A stretch of DNA of 36,683 bases, taken from NCBI RefSeq assembly GCF_012103215.1, contig NZ_JAAVNE010000051.1, forward strand, positions 1 through 36,683. The letters run 5' to 3'. The position numbers were made by a program, and so were the translations under genes. Within the stretch, counting starts at the first letter, position 1. Every line of letters begins with the position of its first letter. Below are positions 17,193 through 24,894 of this stretch, in pieces. Below the pieces are notes generated by a model. The model saw only the letters and a program-made list of their open reading frames with translations, had not been told where the DNA came from and did no database searches. The DNA is from Falsiroseomonas selenitidurans (GTDB lineage Bacteria; Pseudomonadota; Alphaproteobacteria; Acetobacterales; Acetobacteraceae).

Positions 17193-18299
17193 TTGGTGCG
17201 TAATCCCGCCGTCCCACCCCGCGCCCGCGCCCTCGGCTTCGCGCCCGGGATCTTCGCGCCCGGCCCGCTGAACGCCATCACCGATGTCGCCGGGGTGCGC
17301 GTCGGCCAGGTGACGGTGATGGAGGGCGAGGCCACGCGCACCGGTGTCACCGCCATCCTGCCCCATGCCGGCAACCCCTTCGCGGAACGCGTGCCGGCAG
17401 GCCTGTTTGCCATGAACGGCTACGGCAAGATGGCCGGCGTCACCCAACTGCAGGAACTCGGTGAGCTGGAGACGCCGATCCTGCTGACCAATACGCTGGC
17501 GGTGGGGCGCGCGGTGGAGGCGCTGGTGGATTGGACGCTGGCGCAGCCGGGGAATGAGGCCGTCCGCTCCGTCAATGCCGTGGTAGGCGAGACCAATGAC
17601 GGCCGCCTGAACGACATCCGTGCCCGCGGCGTCACCCACCAGCACATGCTGGACGCGCTGGCGGCCGCAACGGACGGGCCGGTGGCGGAGGGCTGCGTCG
17701 GCGCCGGCACCGGCACCATGGCCTTCGGCTGGAAGGGCGGCATCGGCACCTCCTCTCGCCTGCTGCCGCCGGCGCTGGGCGGATGGATCGTCGGCGCGCT
17801 GGTCCAGGCCAATTACGGCGGCGCTCTGGTGATGGACGGCCTGCCCGTCGGGCGGCTTCTGAAAAAGTACTACCTGGCGGAGCATGCGGCGGAGCAGGCG
17901 GATGCGGATGGCTCCGTCATGGTGGTGGTGGCAACCGATGCGCCGCTCTCCGACCGCAACCTGCAGCGCCTGGCGCGGCGGGCCATGGGTGGCATCGCGC
18001 GCACCGGCGCCGCCTTCTCGGACGGGTCTGGCGACTATGCCCTGGCCTTCGCCACCCATCCCGGGGTACGGCGCGGCGCCGGGCGCGACGGCTTCGCGGA
18101 TTGGCCGAACGACCGCATGTCGCCGCTCTTCGTCGCCGTGGCGGAAGCGGTGGAGGAGGCGGTGCTGAACGCGCTGTGCCAGGCCGTCCCCGTGGAAAGC
18201 CGGCTGGGCGGGCGGCGCGTGGTCGGCCGGGCGCTGCCGCTGGACCAGGTGGCTGCGCTGGCGCGGGCGGCGGGCCGCGAGGTTCCCCCGCTCGCTTAA
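17193..18299 (+). CDS. P1-family peptidase (DmpA-type aminopeptidase)
   Basis: Member of MEROPS family S58, Ntn-fold N-terminal-nucleophile enzymes such as DmpA and beta-aminopeptidases, which split themselves into two chains. The 368-residue protein has the family opening GPLNAITDVAGVRVGQVT, the central GCVGAGTGTMAFGWKGGIGTSSR, VQANYGG, and the autocleavage region DGSVMVVVATDAPL. There the predicted cut is Gly240-Ser241 with Ser241 as nucleophile, close to Ser250 of DmpA. No signal peptide is visible, so it should be cytosolic. The start is TTG 17193 or GTG 17196; both are served by AGGAG 17181-17185. The ATG at 17189 stops after four codons. Substrate specificity cannot be read from sequence. 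Confidence 0.9.
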   Translation: MVRNPAVPPRARALGFAPGIFAPGPLNAITDVAGVRVGQVTVMEGEATRTGVTAILPHAGNPFAERVPAGLFAMNGYGKMAGVTQLQELGELETPILLTNTLAVGRAVEALVDWTLAQPGNEAVRSVNAVVGETNDGRLNDIRARGVTHQHMLDALAAATDGPVAEGCVGAGTGTMAFGWKGGIGTSSRLLPPALGGWIVGALVQANYGGALVMDGLPVGRLLKKYYLAEHAAEQADADGSVMVVVATDAPLSDRNLQRLARRAMGGIARTGAAFSDGSGDYALAFATHPGVRRGAGRDGFADWPNDRMSPLFVAVAEAVEEAVLNALCQAVPVESRLGGRRVVGRALPLDQVAALARAAGREVPPLA

Positions 18300-18335
18300 C
18301 ACTTGGGCATTGCTTCCGGGGCAGGCTGCGCGCCC

Positions 18336-18734
18336 ATGGAAGCGCAGAGTCTCGGGATCATGCTGGCCGGGCTGGTGATGGCCGCCCTGGTCCTGTGGCT
18401 GCTGCACCTGCTGCGGCGCGCCGTGCGGGCGCTGCGCGGCTGGGCGGGCCTGCTGCGCCGGCCGCGGCTGGGCGGGCTTCGGCTGGCCTATAGCCGGGCG
18501 CTGGCCCGTTCCGAATCGGCGCGCGCCGCGGCGCTGGCGGCGGAGGTGGCGCGGCTGCGCGTGGAACTGCGCCTGGCCCGCGCGCCGGAGCCGCGCTTCC
18601 AGCGTGCCAAGCGCGAATTCGCCCGCCGCTTCCACCCAGACCGGCTGCCGCGCCGCACCCCGGACCGGCCACTGCGCATCGCGCTGTTCCGCGAATACTG
18701 GGCTGTGCTGCGCCGGATCGAGCGCGACGGCTGA
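18336..18734 (+). CDS. Membrane-anchored protein with minimal J-domain-like end
   Basis: A 132-residue protein with one N-terminal membrane helix (residues about 6-28, LGIMLAGLVMAALVLWLLHLL), a basic stretch, and a coiled-coil-like helix (RSESARAAALAAEVARLRVELRLARA). The C-terminus reads QRAKREFARRFHPDRLPRRTPDRPLRIALFREYWAVLRRIER. The HPD tripeptide between two helices is the DnaK-stimulating motif of J-domains, but only the central two helices appear. Such proteins may recruit a chaperone to the membrane. The start at 18336 has no strong ribosome-binding site. It lies 36 bp after the peptidase gene. Confidence 0.7.
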   Translation: MEAQSLGIMLAGLVMAALVLWLLHLLRRAVRALRGWAGLLRRPRLGGLRLAYSRALARSESARAAALAAEVARLRVELRLARAPEPRFQRAKREFARRFHPDRLPRRTPDRPLRIALFREYWAVLRRIERDG

Positions 18735-18884
18735 CCATGCCGGATCCCATCGGTCGGACCCTGCATCCGCCGAAGGCGGATGAGAGGCCGCATGGCCGCC
18801 GCGCCTTGTGGCGTGCAGCCAAGCCGGCGGATGCCGGCGCCGGCGACCGGGGCGGTGATCGGTCACGATCACCAGGATCTGGTC

Positions 18885-19565
18885 TCAGCGCTGCACGGCC
18901 ACCGCCTGGCGCAGCACGCTGCGGAATTCCCGCCGGTGCAACTCCCGCAGCACGAACAGGCTGGTGGCGACAAGCGCCAGCGGGTGCACCACCCAGGCGA
19001 GCGCCGCCAGGCCGAAATAGTAGCTGCGCAGCCCGGTGTTGAAGTGCCGTGCGGCGCGATTGGCGATTTCCGCCGCCATGTCCGCCGCCGCCAGCATTTC
19101 CGCATCCGGCTGGCCGGAGGGGATCCCGCCGATCAGGATCGAGGTGTAGTTGAACTGCCGCAGCGCCCAGGTCAGCTCGAAGAAGGCGTTGACGAAAATC
19201 ACCAGCAGCAGGCCGATCTTCAGCTCCCAGCCGGCATCGTCCGGCACCGCGGCGAAGGGCAGGGCGGCGACGACGCGGCGGCCGAGATCCGGCGCGCCCA
19301 GCAGGGCCACCAGGCCACCCAGGATGAAGATGCTGGTGGTGGCCAGGAAGCTGGTGGAATTCATCAGATTGCCGATCGCGGCCATGTCGGCGATGCGGTT
19401 GTCCCGCGTCAGCATCGCATGCATCCAGCGGCGCCGGTGCTGGTCCATGGCCGCGATGACGCTGGCGCGGCGGATCCGCGGCACCTTGTCCACCACCGTG
19501 GCGTAGCCGAGCCAGCAGGCGGCGAAGATCGCCAGGGCGATCCCGTCATAGAGGGAGAAGGGCAT
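18885..19565 (-). CDS. DUF599-family inner-membrane protein
   Basis: A 226-residue protein with four hydrophobic spans: around 5-22, LMNSTSFLATTSIFILGGLVALLG, WELKIGLLLVIFVNAFFELTWALR, and FGLAALAWVVHPLALVATSLFVL. The conserved block RRRWMHAMLTRDNRIADMAAIGNLMNSTSFLATT and the later RQFNYTSILIGG and RHFNTGLRSYYFGLA match DUF599 as I know it. The function of this family is unknown. ATG 19565 is preferred to the one at 19571 because AGGGG then lies 7 bp upstream rather than 1. It is convergent with the J-domain-like gene; the 150-bp gap between them holds two small hairpins (18764-18782 and 18854-18873). Confidence 0.8.
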   Translation of the reverse strand: MPFSLYDGIALAIFAACWLGYATVVDKVPRIRRASVIAAMDQHRRRWMHAMLTRDNRIADMAAIGNLMNSTSFLATTSIFILGGLVALLGAPDLGRRVVAALPFAAVPDDAGWELKIGLLLVIFVNAFFELTWALRQFNYTSILIGGIPSGQPDAEMLAAADMAAEIANRAARHFNTGLRSYYFGLAALAWVVHPLALVATSLFVLRELHRREFRSVLRQAVAVQR

Positions 19566-19621
19566 CGTCATGCCCCTGGTATAGTGCAGCGCAGCAACAA
19601 GGCGCCAGGAGCAAGGCGCGT

Positions 19622-19648
19622 CCGGCCGGGGGAGGATCCCCCGGCCGG
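19622..19648 (-). terminator. Probable icd terminator hairpin
   Basis: An 11-bp perfect GC stem (19622-19632 with 19638-19648, loop AGGAT) lies 11 bp beyond the icd stop on the minus strand. There is no clear U-run after it, so termination would rely on the very stable stem or on rho. Confidence 0.6.
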
Positions 19649-19659
19649 CGGTCGATGGC

Positions 19660-20871
19660 TCAGGCCATCTTCTTCTTCAGGTTCTCGTCCAGCTTGGCGA
19701 GGAAGGCCTGGGTGTTGAGCCAGGGCTGGTCCTTGCTGATCAGGATGGCGAGGTCCTTGGTCATGTCGCCGGATTCCACCGTCTCGATGCAGACCTGCTC
19801 CAGCGCATTGGCGAAATCGACCACGTCCTGCGTGCCGTCGAACTTGCCGCGATAGGCCAGGCCGCGGGTCCAGGCGAAGATGGAGGCGATCGGGTTCGTG
19901 CTGGTCTCGCGGCCCTTCTGGTGCTCGCGGTAGTGGCGCGTGACGGTGCCGTGGGCGGCTTCCGACTCCACCGTGTTGCCGTCCGGGGACAGCAGCACGG
20001 AGGTCATCAGGCCGAGGCTGCCGAAGCCCTGGGCCACGATGTCGGACTGCACGTCGCCATCGTAGTTCTTGCAGGCCCAGATATAGCCGCCTTCCCACTT
20101 CAGCGCGGAGGCCACCATGTCGTCGATCAGCCGGTCCTCATAGACCAGGCCCGCGGCCTTGAAGCGGTCGGCGAATTCAGCGTCGAAGATCGACTTGAAG
20201 ATGTCCTTGAAGTTGCCATCATAGGCCTTCAGGATCGTGTTCTTATGGCTGAAATAGACCGAATAGTTCCGCGCCAGGCCATAGTTGAAGGAGGCGCGCG
20301 CAAAGCCTTCGATCGAGGCGTTCAGGTTGTGCTGCATCATCGCCGCACCGGCGCCCTTGAAGACGAACTCGCCGATCTCCTGCGGCTCCCCGCCTTCGGG
20401 GATGTAGGTCATCTTCACCGTGCCGGCGCCCGGCACCTTCATCTCCACCGCGCGGTAGATGTCGCCATAGGCGTGGCGGCCGACGACGATGGGCTTGGAC
20501 CAATGCGGCACCAGGCGCGGCACGTTCTGGCAGATGATCGGTTCGCGGAAGATCGTGCCGTCGAGGATGTTGCGGATGGTGCCGTTCGGGCTGCGCCACA
20601 TCTTCTTGAGGTTGAATTCCTTCACCCGCGCCTCGTCCGGGGTGATGGTGGCGCACTTCACGCCCACGCCGTACTGCTTCGTGGCGTTGGCGGCATCGAC
20701 CGTCACCTGGTCGTCCGTCTGGTCGCGGTATTCAACGCCCAGATCGTAGTACTTCAGGTCGATGTCGAGGTAGGGCAGGATCAGGCGGTCCTTGATGAAC
20801 CCCCAGATGATGCGCGTCATCTCATCCCCGTCCATCTCGACGACGGGGGTCTTCACCTTGATCTTGGCCAT
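19660..20871 (-). CDS. icd: NADP-dependent isocitrate dehydrogenase
   Basis: TCA-cycle enzyme converting isocitrate to 2-oxoglutarate with NADPH formation. The 403-residue product is the dimeric, eukaryote-like type II form. It begins VKTPVVEMDGDEMTRIIW and carries the substrate-binding SPNGTIRNILDGTIFREPI (the serine of SPNGT is the substrate-contact position). It also has YEDRLIDDMVASALKWEGGYIWACKNYDGDVQSD and the NADP-region AAHGTVTRHYR. The ATG at 20871 has AAGGA 7 bp upstream. It is transcribed alone, with a hairpin after the stop, and diverges from the PAS-HPt gene. Confidence 0.97.
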   Translation of the reverse strand: MAKIKVKTPVVEMDGDEMTRIIWGFIKDRLILPYLDIDLKYYDLGVEYRDQTDDQVTVDAANATKQYGVGVKCATITPDEARVKEFNLKKMWRSPNGTIRNILDGTIFREPIICQNVPRLVPHWSKPIVVGRHAYGDIYRAVEMKVPGAGTVKMTYIPEGGEPQEIGEFVFKGAGAAMMQHNLNASIEGFARASFNYGLARNYSVYFSHKNTILKAYDGNFKDIFKSIFDAEFADRFKAAGLVYEDRLIDDMVASALKWEGGYIWACKNYDGDVQSDIVAQGFGSLGLMTSVLLSPDGNTVESEAAHGTVTRHYREHQKGRETSTNPIASIFAWTRGLAYRGKFDGTQDVVDFANALEQVCIETVESGDMTKDLAILISKDQPWLNTQAFLAKLDENLKKKMA

Positions 20872-21018
20872 GCCTGTATCCTTGCCTGTTCCGCCGCCGG
20901 CCGCCCGTGCCGGCACGCCGCCATCACGCTTCGGGGTGGGAGGTGGCCGGAACATGCCAACCGCGCCCCTCGGGGGCAAGCCCGCCGCGTCCCGATCCGC
21001 CCTGCCGGACCGACGGCT

Positions 21019-21050
21019 GCGGCGTCCCGCGCAATGGCACGGGACGCCGC
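21019..21050. repeat. 11-bp inverted repeat between icd and PAS-HPt gene
   Basis: Perfect 11-bp arms (21019-21029 and 21040-21050) separated by 10 bases lie in the 242-bp divergent gap 20872-21113, about 150 bp upstream of icd and 64 bp upstream of the PAS-HPt gene. No T-run follows. It could be an operator or a hairpin in the leader; nothing else was recognised in the gap. Confidence 0.4.
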
Positions 21051-21113
21051 GCTTGCCCGGCCTCGGCACGCGGCAGTAGAAGCGTCAAACCTGCCGACAA
21101 CCTCCCGCGGGGC

Positions 21114-21977
21114 ATGACCCTGGCCCTCCCGCTGCTCGTCGCCGCCCTGTCGATGGCCACCAGCGCCTCGGCGGCGGCCGCATCTTCGCCCGTTGACGCC
21201 TGGCTGCCCGTCCTGCCGCTGCTCGGCGCGGTGGCGGTGGCGGCGTGGATGGTGTTTCGCCTTCGCGCCCGGCTGGCCGCGCTGCAGGCGCGCAACAGCC
21301 GCCTGACGGCCCGGAATGCCGAATTGCGCGTGCTGGCCGGCCGGGCGGAGGCCAAGGCCCGGCAGTTGGATGGCGCCATGGCCGCCATGTCCGACGGCAT
21401 CATGGTGACGGATGCGGAATTGCGGCTGGTGGGCTGGAACACCCGCTTCCCGGACTATGCGGGCGTGCCCCGCCAGGCGCTGCGCATCGGCCTGCCGATC
21501 CGGGAAGTGCTGCGGCTGCAGGCGGAGGCCGGGGAGTTCGGGCTGGTGGATCCGGAAATGGAGGCCGACCGGCGCCTGGCCCTGCTGCGCGAAGGCCCGC
21601 TGCTGGAGCGCTGGGTGCGCGACCGGCCCGATGGCAGCCGGCTGGAGCTGCGCCGCGCGCCGCTGCCGGGGGGCGGCTATGTCACGCTCTACACCCCGGT
21701 GCGCGACCCGGATGGCGGGCCGGCGCCTTCGCTGGCCGAAGCGTTCCGGGCGGAATGGCGCGGCCGCCTGCCGCGGCTGACGGCGGCGGCGGCGGATGGC
21801 GACACACCCGGCGCGCGCCAGGTCGCCCATGCCCTGCGCGGCATTGCCGGGAATGCCGGCTGGCCGGCCGTGGCCGGCGTGCTGGCGGCGGTCGAGGCGG
21901 CAGCGGAGGCCGGGGACGTGACCGAGTTGCGCCTGCTGACCGCCCTGCTGCCCGTGGAACCGCCGAGCACCGTATGA
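21114..21977 (+). CDS. Membrane-anchored PAS protein with HPt-like C-terminus
   Basis: A 287-residue protein with signal-like sequence 1-25, a membrane helix about 30-48 and a coiled coil about 49-85. A PAS domain of the PAS_7 kind follows (MAAMSDGIMVTDAELRLVGWNTRFPDYAGVP, then the LRxGxPIREVLRLQAEAGEFG stretch and GGGYVTLYTPV). The C-terminal about 60 residues read ARQVAHALRGIAGNAGWPAVAGVLAAVEAAAEAGD, very like the phosphotransfer motif AHxLKGxAGNxG, with His239 as possible phospho-acceptor. There is no HisKA, ATPase or receiver domain. If active, it would be a phosphorelay middle component tied to a sensor domain. The 53-residue gene behind it overlaps the stop as ATGA. PAS is fairly secure; HPt is a motif-level call. 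Confidence 0.7.
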   Translation: MTLALPLLVAALSMATSASAAAASSPVDAWLPVLPLLGAVAVAAWMVFRLRARLAALQARNSRLTARNAELRVLAGRAEAKARQLDGAMAAMSDGIMVTDAELRLVGWNTRFPDYAGVPRQALRIGLPIREVLRLQAEAGEFGLVDPEMEADRRLALLREGPLLERWVRDRPDGSRLELRRAPLPGGGYVTLYTPVRDPDGGPAPSLAEAFRAEWRGRLPRLTAAAADGDTPGARQVAHALRGIAGNAGWPAVAGVLAAVEAAAEAGDVTELRLLTALLPVEPPSTV

Positions 21978-22135
21978 GCGACACCCGCCAGGACCCCGTC
22001 GAATGCCCGCATTGCGGGGAAGCCACCATGCCGAACCGGCTGTCCGACGGCAGCCTGGTCTGTTCCTGCGCCGCGGAACGATCCCTTTCGCCACCCCCCG
22101 TGGTGCTGGACTCCCGCCGCCCTTCGCCCAGATAG
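21974..22135 (+). CDS. 53-residue putative zinc-ribbon protein
   Basis: Starts within the stop of the PAS-HPt gene (ATGA). The product has CPHC near the N-terminus (residues 11-14) and CSC at about 30-32, a spacing that could bind zinc as a small ribbon, followed by a Pro/Ser/Arg-rich tail. It is short, but the tight coupling and the cysteine pattern support translation. Function unknown. Confidence 0.55.
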   Translation: MSDTRQDPVECPHCGEATMPNRLSDGSLVCSCAAERSLSPPPVVLDSRRPSPR

Positions 22136-22151
22136 GGAGGAGGCAAGCGGA

Positions 22152-22385
22152 GTGGGTGCGATGATCCTGCGGATGGCAGCGGGCGGCATGATGGGGGCGG
22201 TGGCGGTGGCCGGCGCGGTGACCACGCTGGCGCTGGGCGCCGGGGCGGTGGGCACCGTTCTGCTGGCGCGCCGCCTGTGCGAGGAACGCAAGGGCTGGCG
22301 CGACGGCGCGAAGGCGGAGCCTGAGATGGCAAGCGCCGCGGCAGCGGAGGAGCCGGCCGGGCCGGGCATGCCGGACCTCGCCTGA
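22152..22385 (+). CDS. Small single-span membrane protein, unknown
   Basis: A 77-residue protein with one long Gly/Ala/Val hydrophobic segment (GGMMGAVAVAGAVTTLALGAGAVGTVLLA), a basic patch RRLCEERKGWRDG and an acidic Ala-rich tail. GTG 22152 is chosen because GGGAGGAGG (22135-22143) ends 8 bp before it; ATG 22161 is the alternative. It follows the 53-residue gene by 16 bp, suggesting one transcript with the PAS-HPt gene. I do not recognise it. Confidence 0.6.
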   Translation: MGAMILRMAAGGMMGAVAVAGAVTTLALGAGAVGTVLLARRLCEERKGWRDGAKAEPEMASAAAAEEPAGPGMPDLA

Positions 22386-22406
22386 AGGGCGGCGCGGCGG
22401 CGGCCC

Positions 22407-22811
22407 TCAATCCGGCAGGATGGCCGTCGCCTCGATCTCCAGCAGCGCCGCGGGTTCCACCAGCGCCACCACCTGCACCAGTGCCATGGCGGGGAAATTG
22501 CGGCCCATCACGGCGCGGTAGGCGGGGCCGAGTTCGGCCAGGCTGGCGCGGTATTCGGCCACGTCCACCACATACCAGGTCAGCCGGCCGATATGTTCCG
22601 GACCGCCGCCGGCTTCCGCCAGCACCGCCAGGATATTGGCCAGCGCCTGGCGGGCCTGGGCCACGAATCCCGCGGCGAAGCGGCCCTCGGCGTCCCAGCC
22701 GATCTGCCCGCCCACCAGCACCAGGCGTCCGCGCCCCATCATGCCGTTGGCATAGCCGCGCGGCGCTGGCCAGCCGGGCGGTTGCAGCGCCTTCAGGGGG
22801 TTCTCAGGCAT
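22407..22811 (-). CDS. Rid-family protein (YjgF/UK114 fold) in aromatic operon
   Basis: A 134-residue member of the Rid superfamily: RLVLVGGQIGWDAEGRFAAGFVAQARQALANILAVLAEAGGGPEHIGRLTWYVVDV, then LVQVVALVEPAALLEIEATAILPD. RidA proteins hydrolyse enamine/imine intermediates and release ammonia; other branches include 2-aminomuconate deaminases. In E. coli RidA the catalytic Arg105 lies in VEVARLPKD; here the equivalent VQVVALVEP has alanine, as in the Rid groups without proven imine deaminase activity. It is the last gene of the seven-gene minus-strand operon and overlaps the thioesterase gene by 8 bp. A role in deaminating a 2-aminobenzoate-derived intermediate is inference and is weakened by the missing arginine. 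Confidence 0.85.
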   Translation of the reverse strand: MPENPLKALQPPGWPAPRGYANGMMGRGRLVLVGGQIGWDAEGRFAAGFVAQARQALANILAVLAEAGGGPEHIGRLTWYVVDVAEYRASLAELGPAYRAVMGRNFPAMALVQVVALVEPAALLEIEATAILPD

Positions 22812-23268
22812 CGGCGCAGCGCCCCTGATAGGCCGCCAGCGCCGCGCGCAGGTCGGGCGGGATCGGCACGGCGCGGCGTGCATCGAGGTCGGTGGTGGCG
22901 GTCACCAGGTGCATGCGCAGCAATTCCGCCTCCGCCCGGTGCACATGCAGCGTCAGCGCGTAGGAGGCGCCGCCGATCCGCGTCACCAGCGGCGTCAGCG
23001 CCACCTGGTCGCCCATCAGGCCCGGCGCCATGAAATCGGCCTCCGCATGGGCGAAGCCGGTGCCGATGCGGCGGGTGGCGTGCAGCGCGTGGAAATCGAT
23101 GCCGAGTTCGGCGCCGAAGAAATCCTCGATGGCGGCATTGGCCATGGCGAACCAGACCGGGAAGAAGACGATGCCGGCCGGGTCGCAATCGCCGAAGCGT
23201 ACCCGCGCCGTGGCGTGGAAGGCGCGGGTGGGCAGGGCGGCGAAGGGCAGGGGTGTGGGGCGGCTCAT
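22804..23268 (-). CDS. Acyl-CoA thioesterase, 4HBT hot-dog family
   Basis: A 154-residue hot-dog protein with the signature RVRFGDCDPAGIVFFPVWFAMANAAIEDFF. Asp29 in the DPAG motif corresponds to the catalytic aspartate of Pseudomonas 4-hydroxybenzoyl-CoA thioesterase. It probably hydrolyses an aryl- or acyl-CoA, either as a pathway step or to free CoA from dead-end thioesters. Its ATG overlaps the ligase stop (ATGA), and its end overlaps the Rid gene, so it is embedded in the catabolic operon. Substrate not determinable from sequence. Confidence 0.9.
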   Translation of the reverse strand: MSRPTPLPFAALPTRAFHATARVRFGDCDPAGIVFFPVWFAMANAAIEDFFGAELGIDFHALHATRRIGTGFAHAEADFMAPGLMGDQVALTPLVTRIGGASYALTLHVHRAEAELLRMHLVTATTDLDARRAVPIPPDLRAALAAYQGRCADA

Positions 23269-24887
23269 CCGGCTTCCCCAGCCTGGCGGCGCAGCGCGAA
23301 GCGTTGCAGCTTGCCGGTCTCGGTGCGCGGCAGCGTCGCCACGAAGACCACGCTGCGCGGGTATTTGTAGGGCGCGATTTCCGCCTTCACATGGTCCTGC
23401 AGGGCGCGCGCCAGCGCGGCATCGGCCGAGTAGCCCGGCTTCGGCACCACATAGGCCCGCACCACCATGCCGCGTTCCGCATCCGGCGCGCCGACCACGC
23501 CGCATTCGGCCACCGAAGGGTGGGTCAGCAGCGCCGCCTCCACCTCCGGCCCCGCGATGTTGTAGCCGGCGGAGACGATCATGTCGTCGTTGCGCGCCTG
23601 GTACCAGAAATAGCCATCCGCGTCCTGGATGTAGGTGTCGCCGGTGATGTTCCAGCCGGCCTGGACATACTGCGCCTGGCGCGGGTCATCCAGGTAGCGG
23701 CAGCCGGTCGGGCCCTGCACGGCCAGCCGCCCGGCCGTGCCGCGCGGCACTTCCCGCCCCGCCTCATCCACCACGCGGGCGCGGTAGCCCGGCACCGGCA
23801 GGCCGGTGGCGCCGGGGCGGATCGCCTCGGCCGGCGCGGCGATGAAGATGTGCAGCATTTCCGTGGCGCCGATGCCGTCCATCAGTGCCAGGCCGGTGGC
23901 CTGGTGCCAGGCATCGAAGATCGGCCTGGGCAGCGCCTCCCCCGCCGAGACGCAGCGGCGGAGCGAGGACAGGTCGTGCTGCGCGGCAAGCCCGGCCATG
24001 ACGCGATAGGCGGTGGGCGCGGTGAAGCAGATGCTGGCGCGGTGGCGGGCGATGGCGGCGGGCAGGTCCTCGGGCGGGGCGCGTTCCAGCAGCACGGCGG
24101 TGGCGCCGACCCGGAAGGGGAACAGCACCAGCCCGCCCAGGCCGAAGGTGAAGGCCAGCGGCGGGGAGCCGATGAAGATGTCGGTGGCCTCCGGCTTCAG
24201 CACCTGCATCGCATAGCCGTCGCAGATCGCCAGCATGTCGCGGTGGAAATGCAGCGTGGCCTTGGGCACGCCGGTGGAGCCGCTGGTGAAGCCGATCAGG
24301 CAGATGTCGTCGGCGGCGGTGTCGCAGGCGGGGAAGCCGGGATCGGCCTCCGCCACCATCGCCTCCAGCATCCCGTCGCCCCAGGTGACGAGGTGGCGGA
24401 GCGCCGGCGCCGCCGCCTTGCGCAGTTCCGCGACCAGCCGCGCATCGCACAGCGCATGGCTGATGCGCGCCTTGGCCAGCATCTCCGACAATTCCTTGGC
24501 GCGCAGCAGCGGCATGGTGGCGACGACGATGCCGCCGGCCTTCAGCACCGCGAAATAGGCGGCGACCATCCAGGCATTGTTGGCCGAGCGCAGCAGCACG
24601 CGGTTGCCCGGCACCAGGCCGAGGCGGTCCACCAGCACGCGGGCGATGCGGTCCACCCGGTCGGCGAGTTGCGCGTAGGTCAGCGTCTCCGCCGGCGTCA
24701 CCAGCGCCGGGTGGTCGCCGCGGCCGCGTTCCAGGTTGCGGTCCAGCAGTTCCACCGCGCAGTTCAGCCGCGGCGGGTAGTGGTATTCCGGTCGGTCCAG
24801 CAGGAAATCCGGCCATTGGTCGCGCGGCGGCAGCCCGTCGCGGCAGAAGCGGTCCCGATGCGCGCTGTGGTGGGTCATTCCGTCCAT
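23265..24887 (-). CDS. Aryl-CoA ligase, probably 2-aminobenzoate/benzoate-CoA ligase type
   Basis: ATP-dependent, AMP-forming acid:CoA ligase of 540 residues. The phosphate-binding loop TSGSTGVPKA is at 201-210, the acyl pocket/adenine motif is GIGATEMLHIF, and WNITGDTYIQDADGYFWYQARNDDMIVSAGYNI covers the hinge region. The catalytic Lys526 sits in PRTETGKLQR. The GATEMLHIF and MIVSAGYNIAGPEVE forms are those of the benzoate-CoA ligase subfamily. The neighbouring fused monooxygenase/reductase suggests 2-aminobenzoate as substrate (first pathway step); salicylate or benzoate remain possible. Start codons at 24887 and 24878 are both open; neither has a decisive ribosome-binding site. It starts 7 bp after the dehydrogenase gene. 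Confidence 0.88.
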   Translation of the reverse strand: MDGMTHHSAHRDRFCRDGLPPRDQWPDFLLDRPEYHYPPRLNCAVELLDRNLERGRGDHPALVTPAETLTYAQLADRVDRIARVLVDRLGLVPGNRVLLRSANNAWMVAAYFAVLKAGGIVVATMPLLRAKELSEMLAKARISHALCDARLVAELRKAAAPALRHLVTWGDGMLEAMVAEADPGFPACDTAADDICLIGFTSGSTGVPKATLHFHRDMLAICDGYAMQVLKPEATDIFIGSPPLAFTFGLGGLVLFPFRVGATAVLLERAPPEDLPAAIARHRASICFTAPTAYRVMAGLAAQHDLSSLRRCVSAGEALPRPIFDAWHQATGLALMDGIGATEMLHIFIAAPAEAIRPGATGLPVPGYRARVVDEAGREVPRGTAGRLAVQGPTGCRYLDDPRQAQYVQAGWNITGDTYIQDADGYFWYQARNDDMIVSAGYNIAGPEVEAALLTHPSVAECGVVGAPDAERGMVVRAYVVPKPGYSADAALARALQDHVKAEIAPYKYPRSVVFVATLPRTETGKLQRFALRRQAGEAG

Positions 24888-24894
24888 CCCCGTT

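Noticed and set aside
17189..17203. Four-codon ATG-initiated mini-frame overlapping the P1 peptidase start
   Set aside because: A leader peptide is imaginable, but with no supporting structure it is more likely chance next to the TTG/GTG start.
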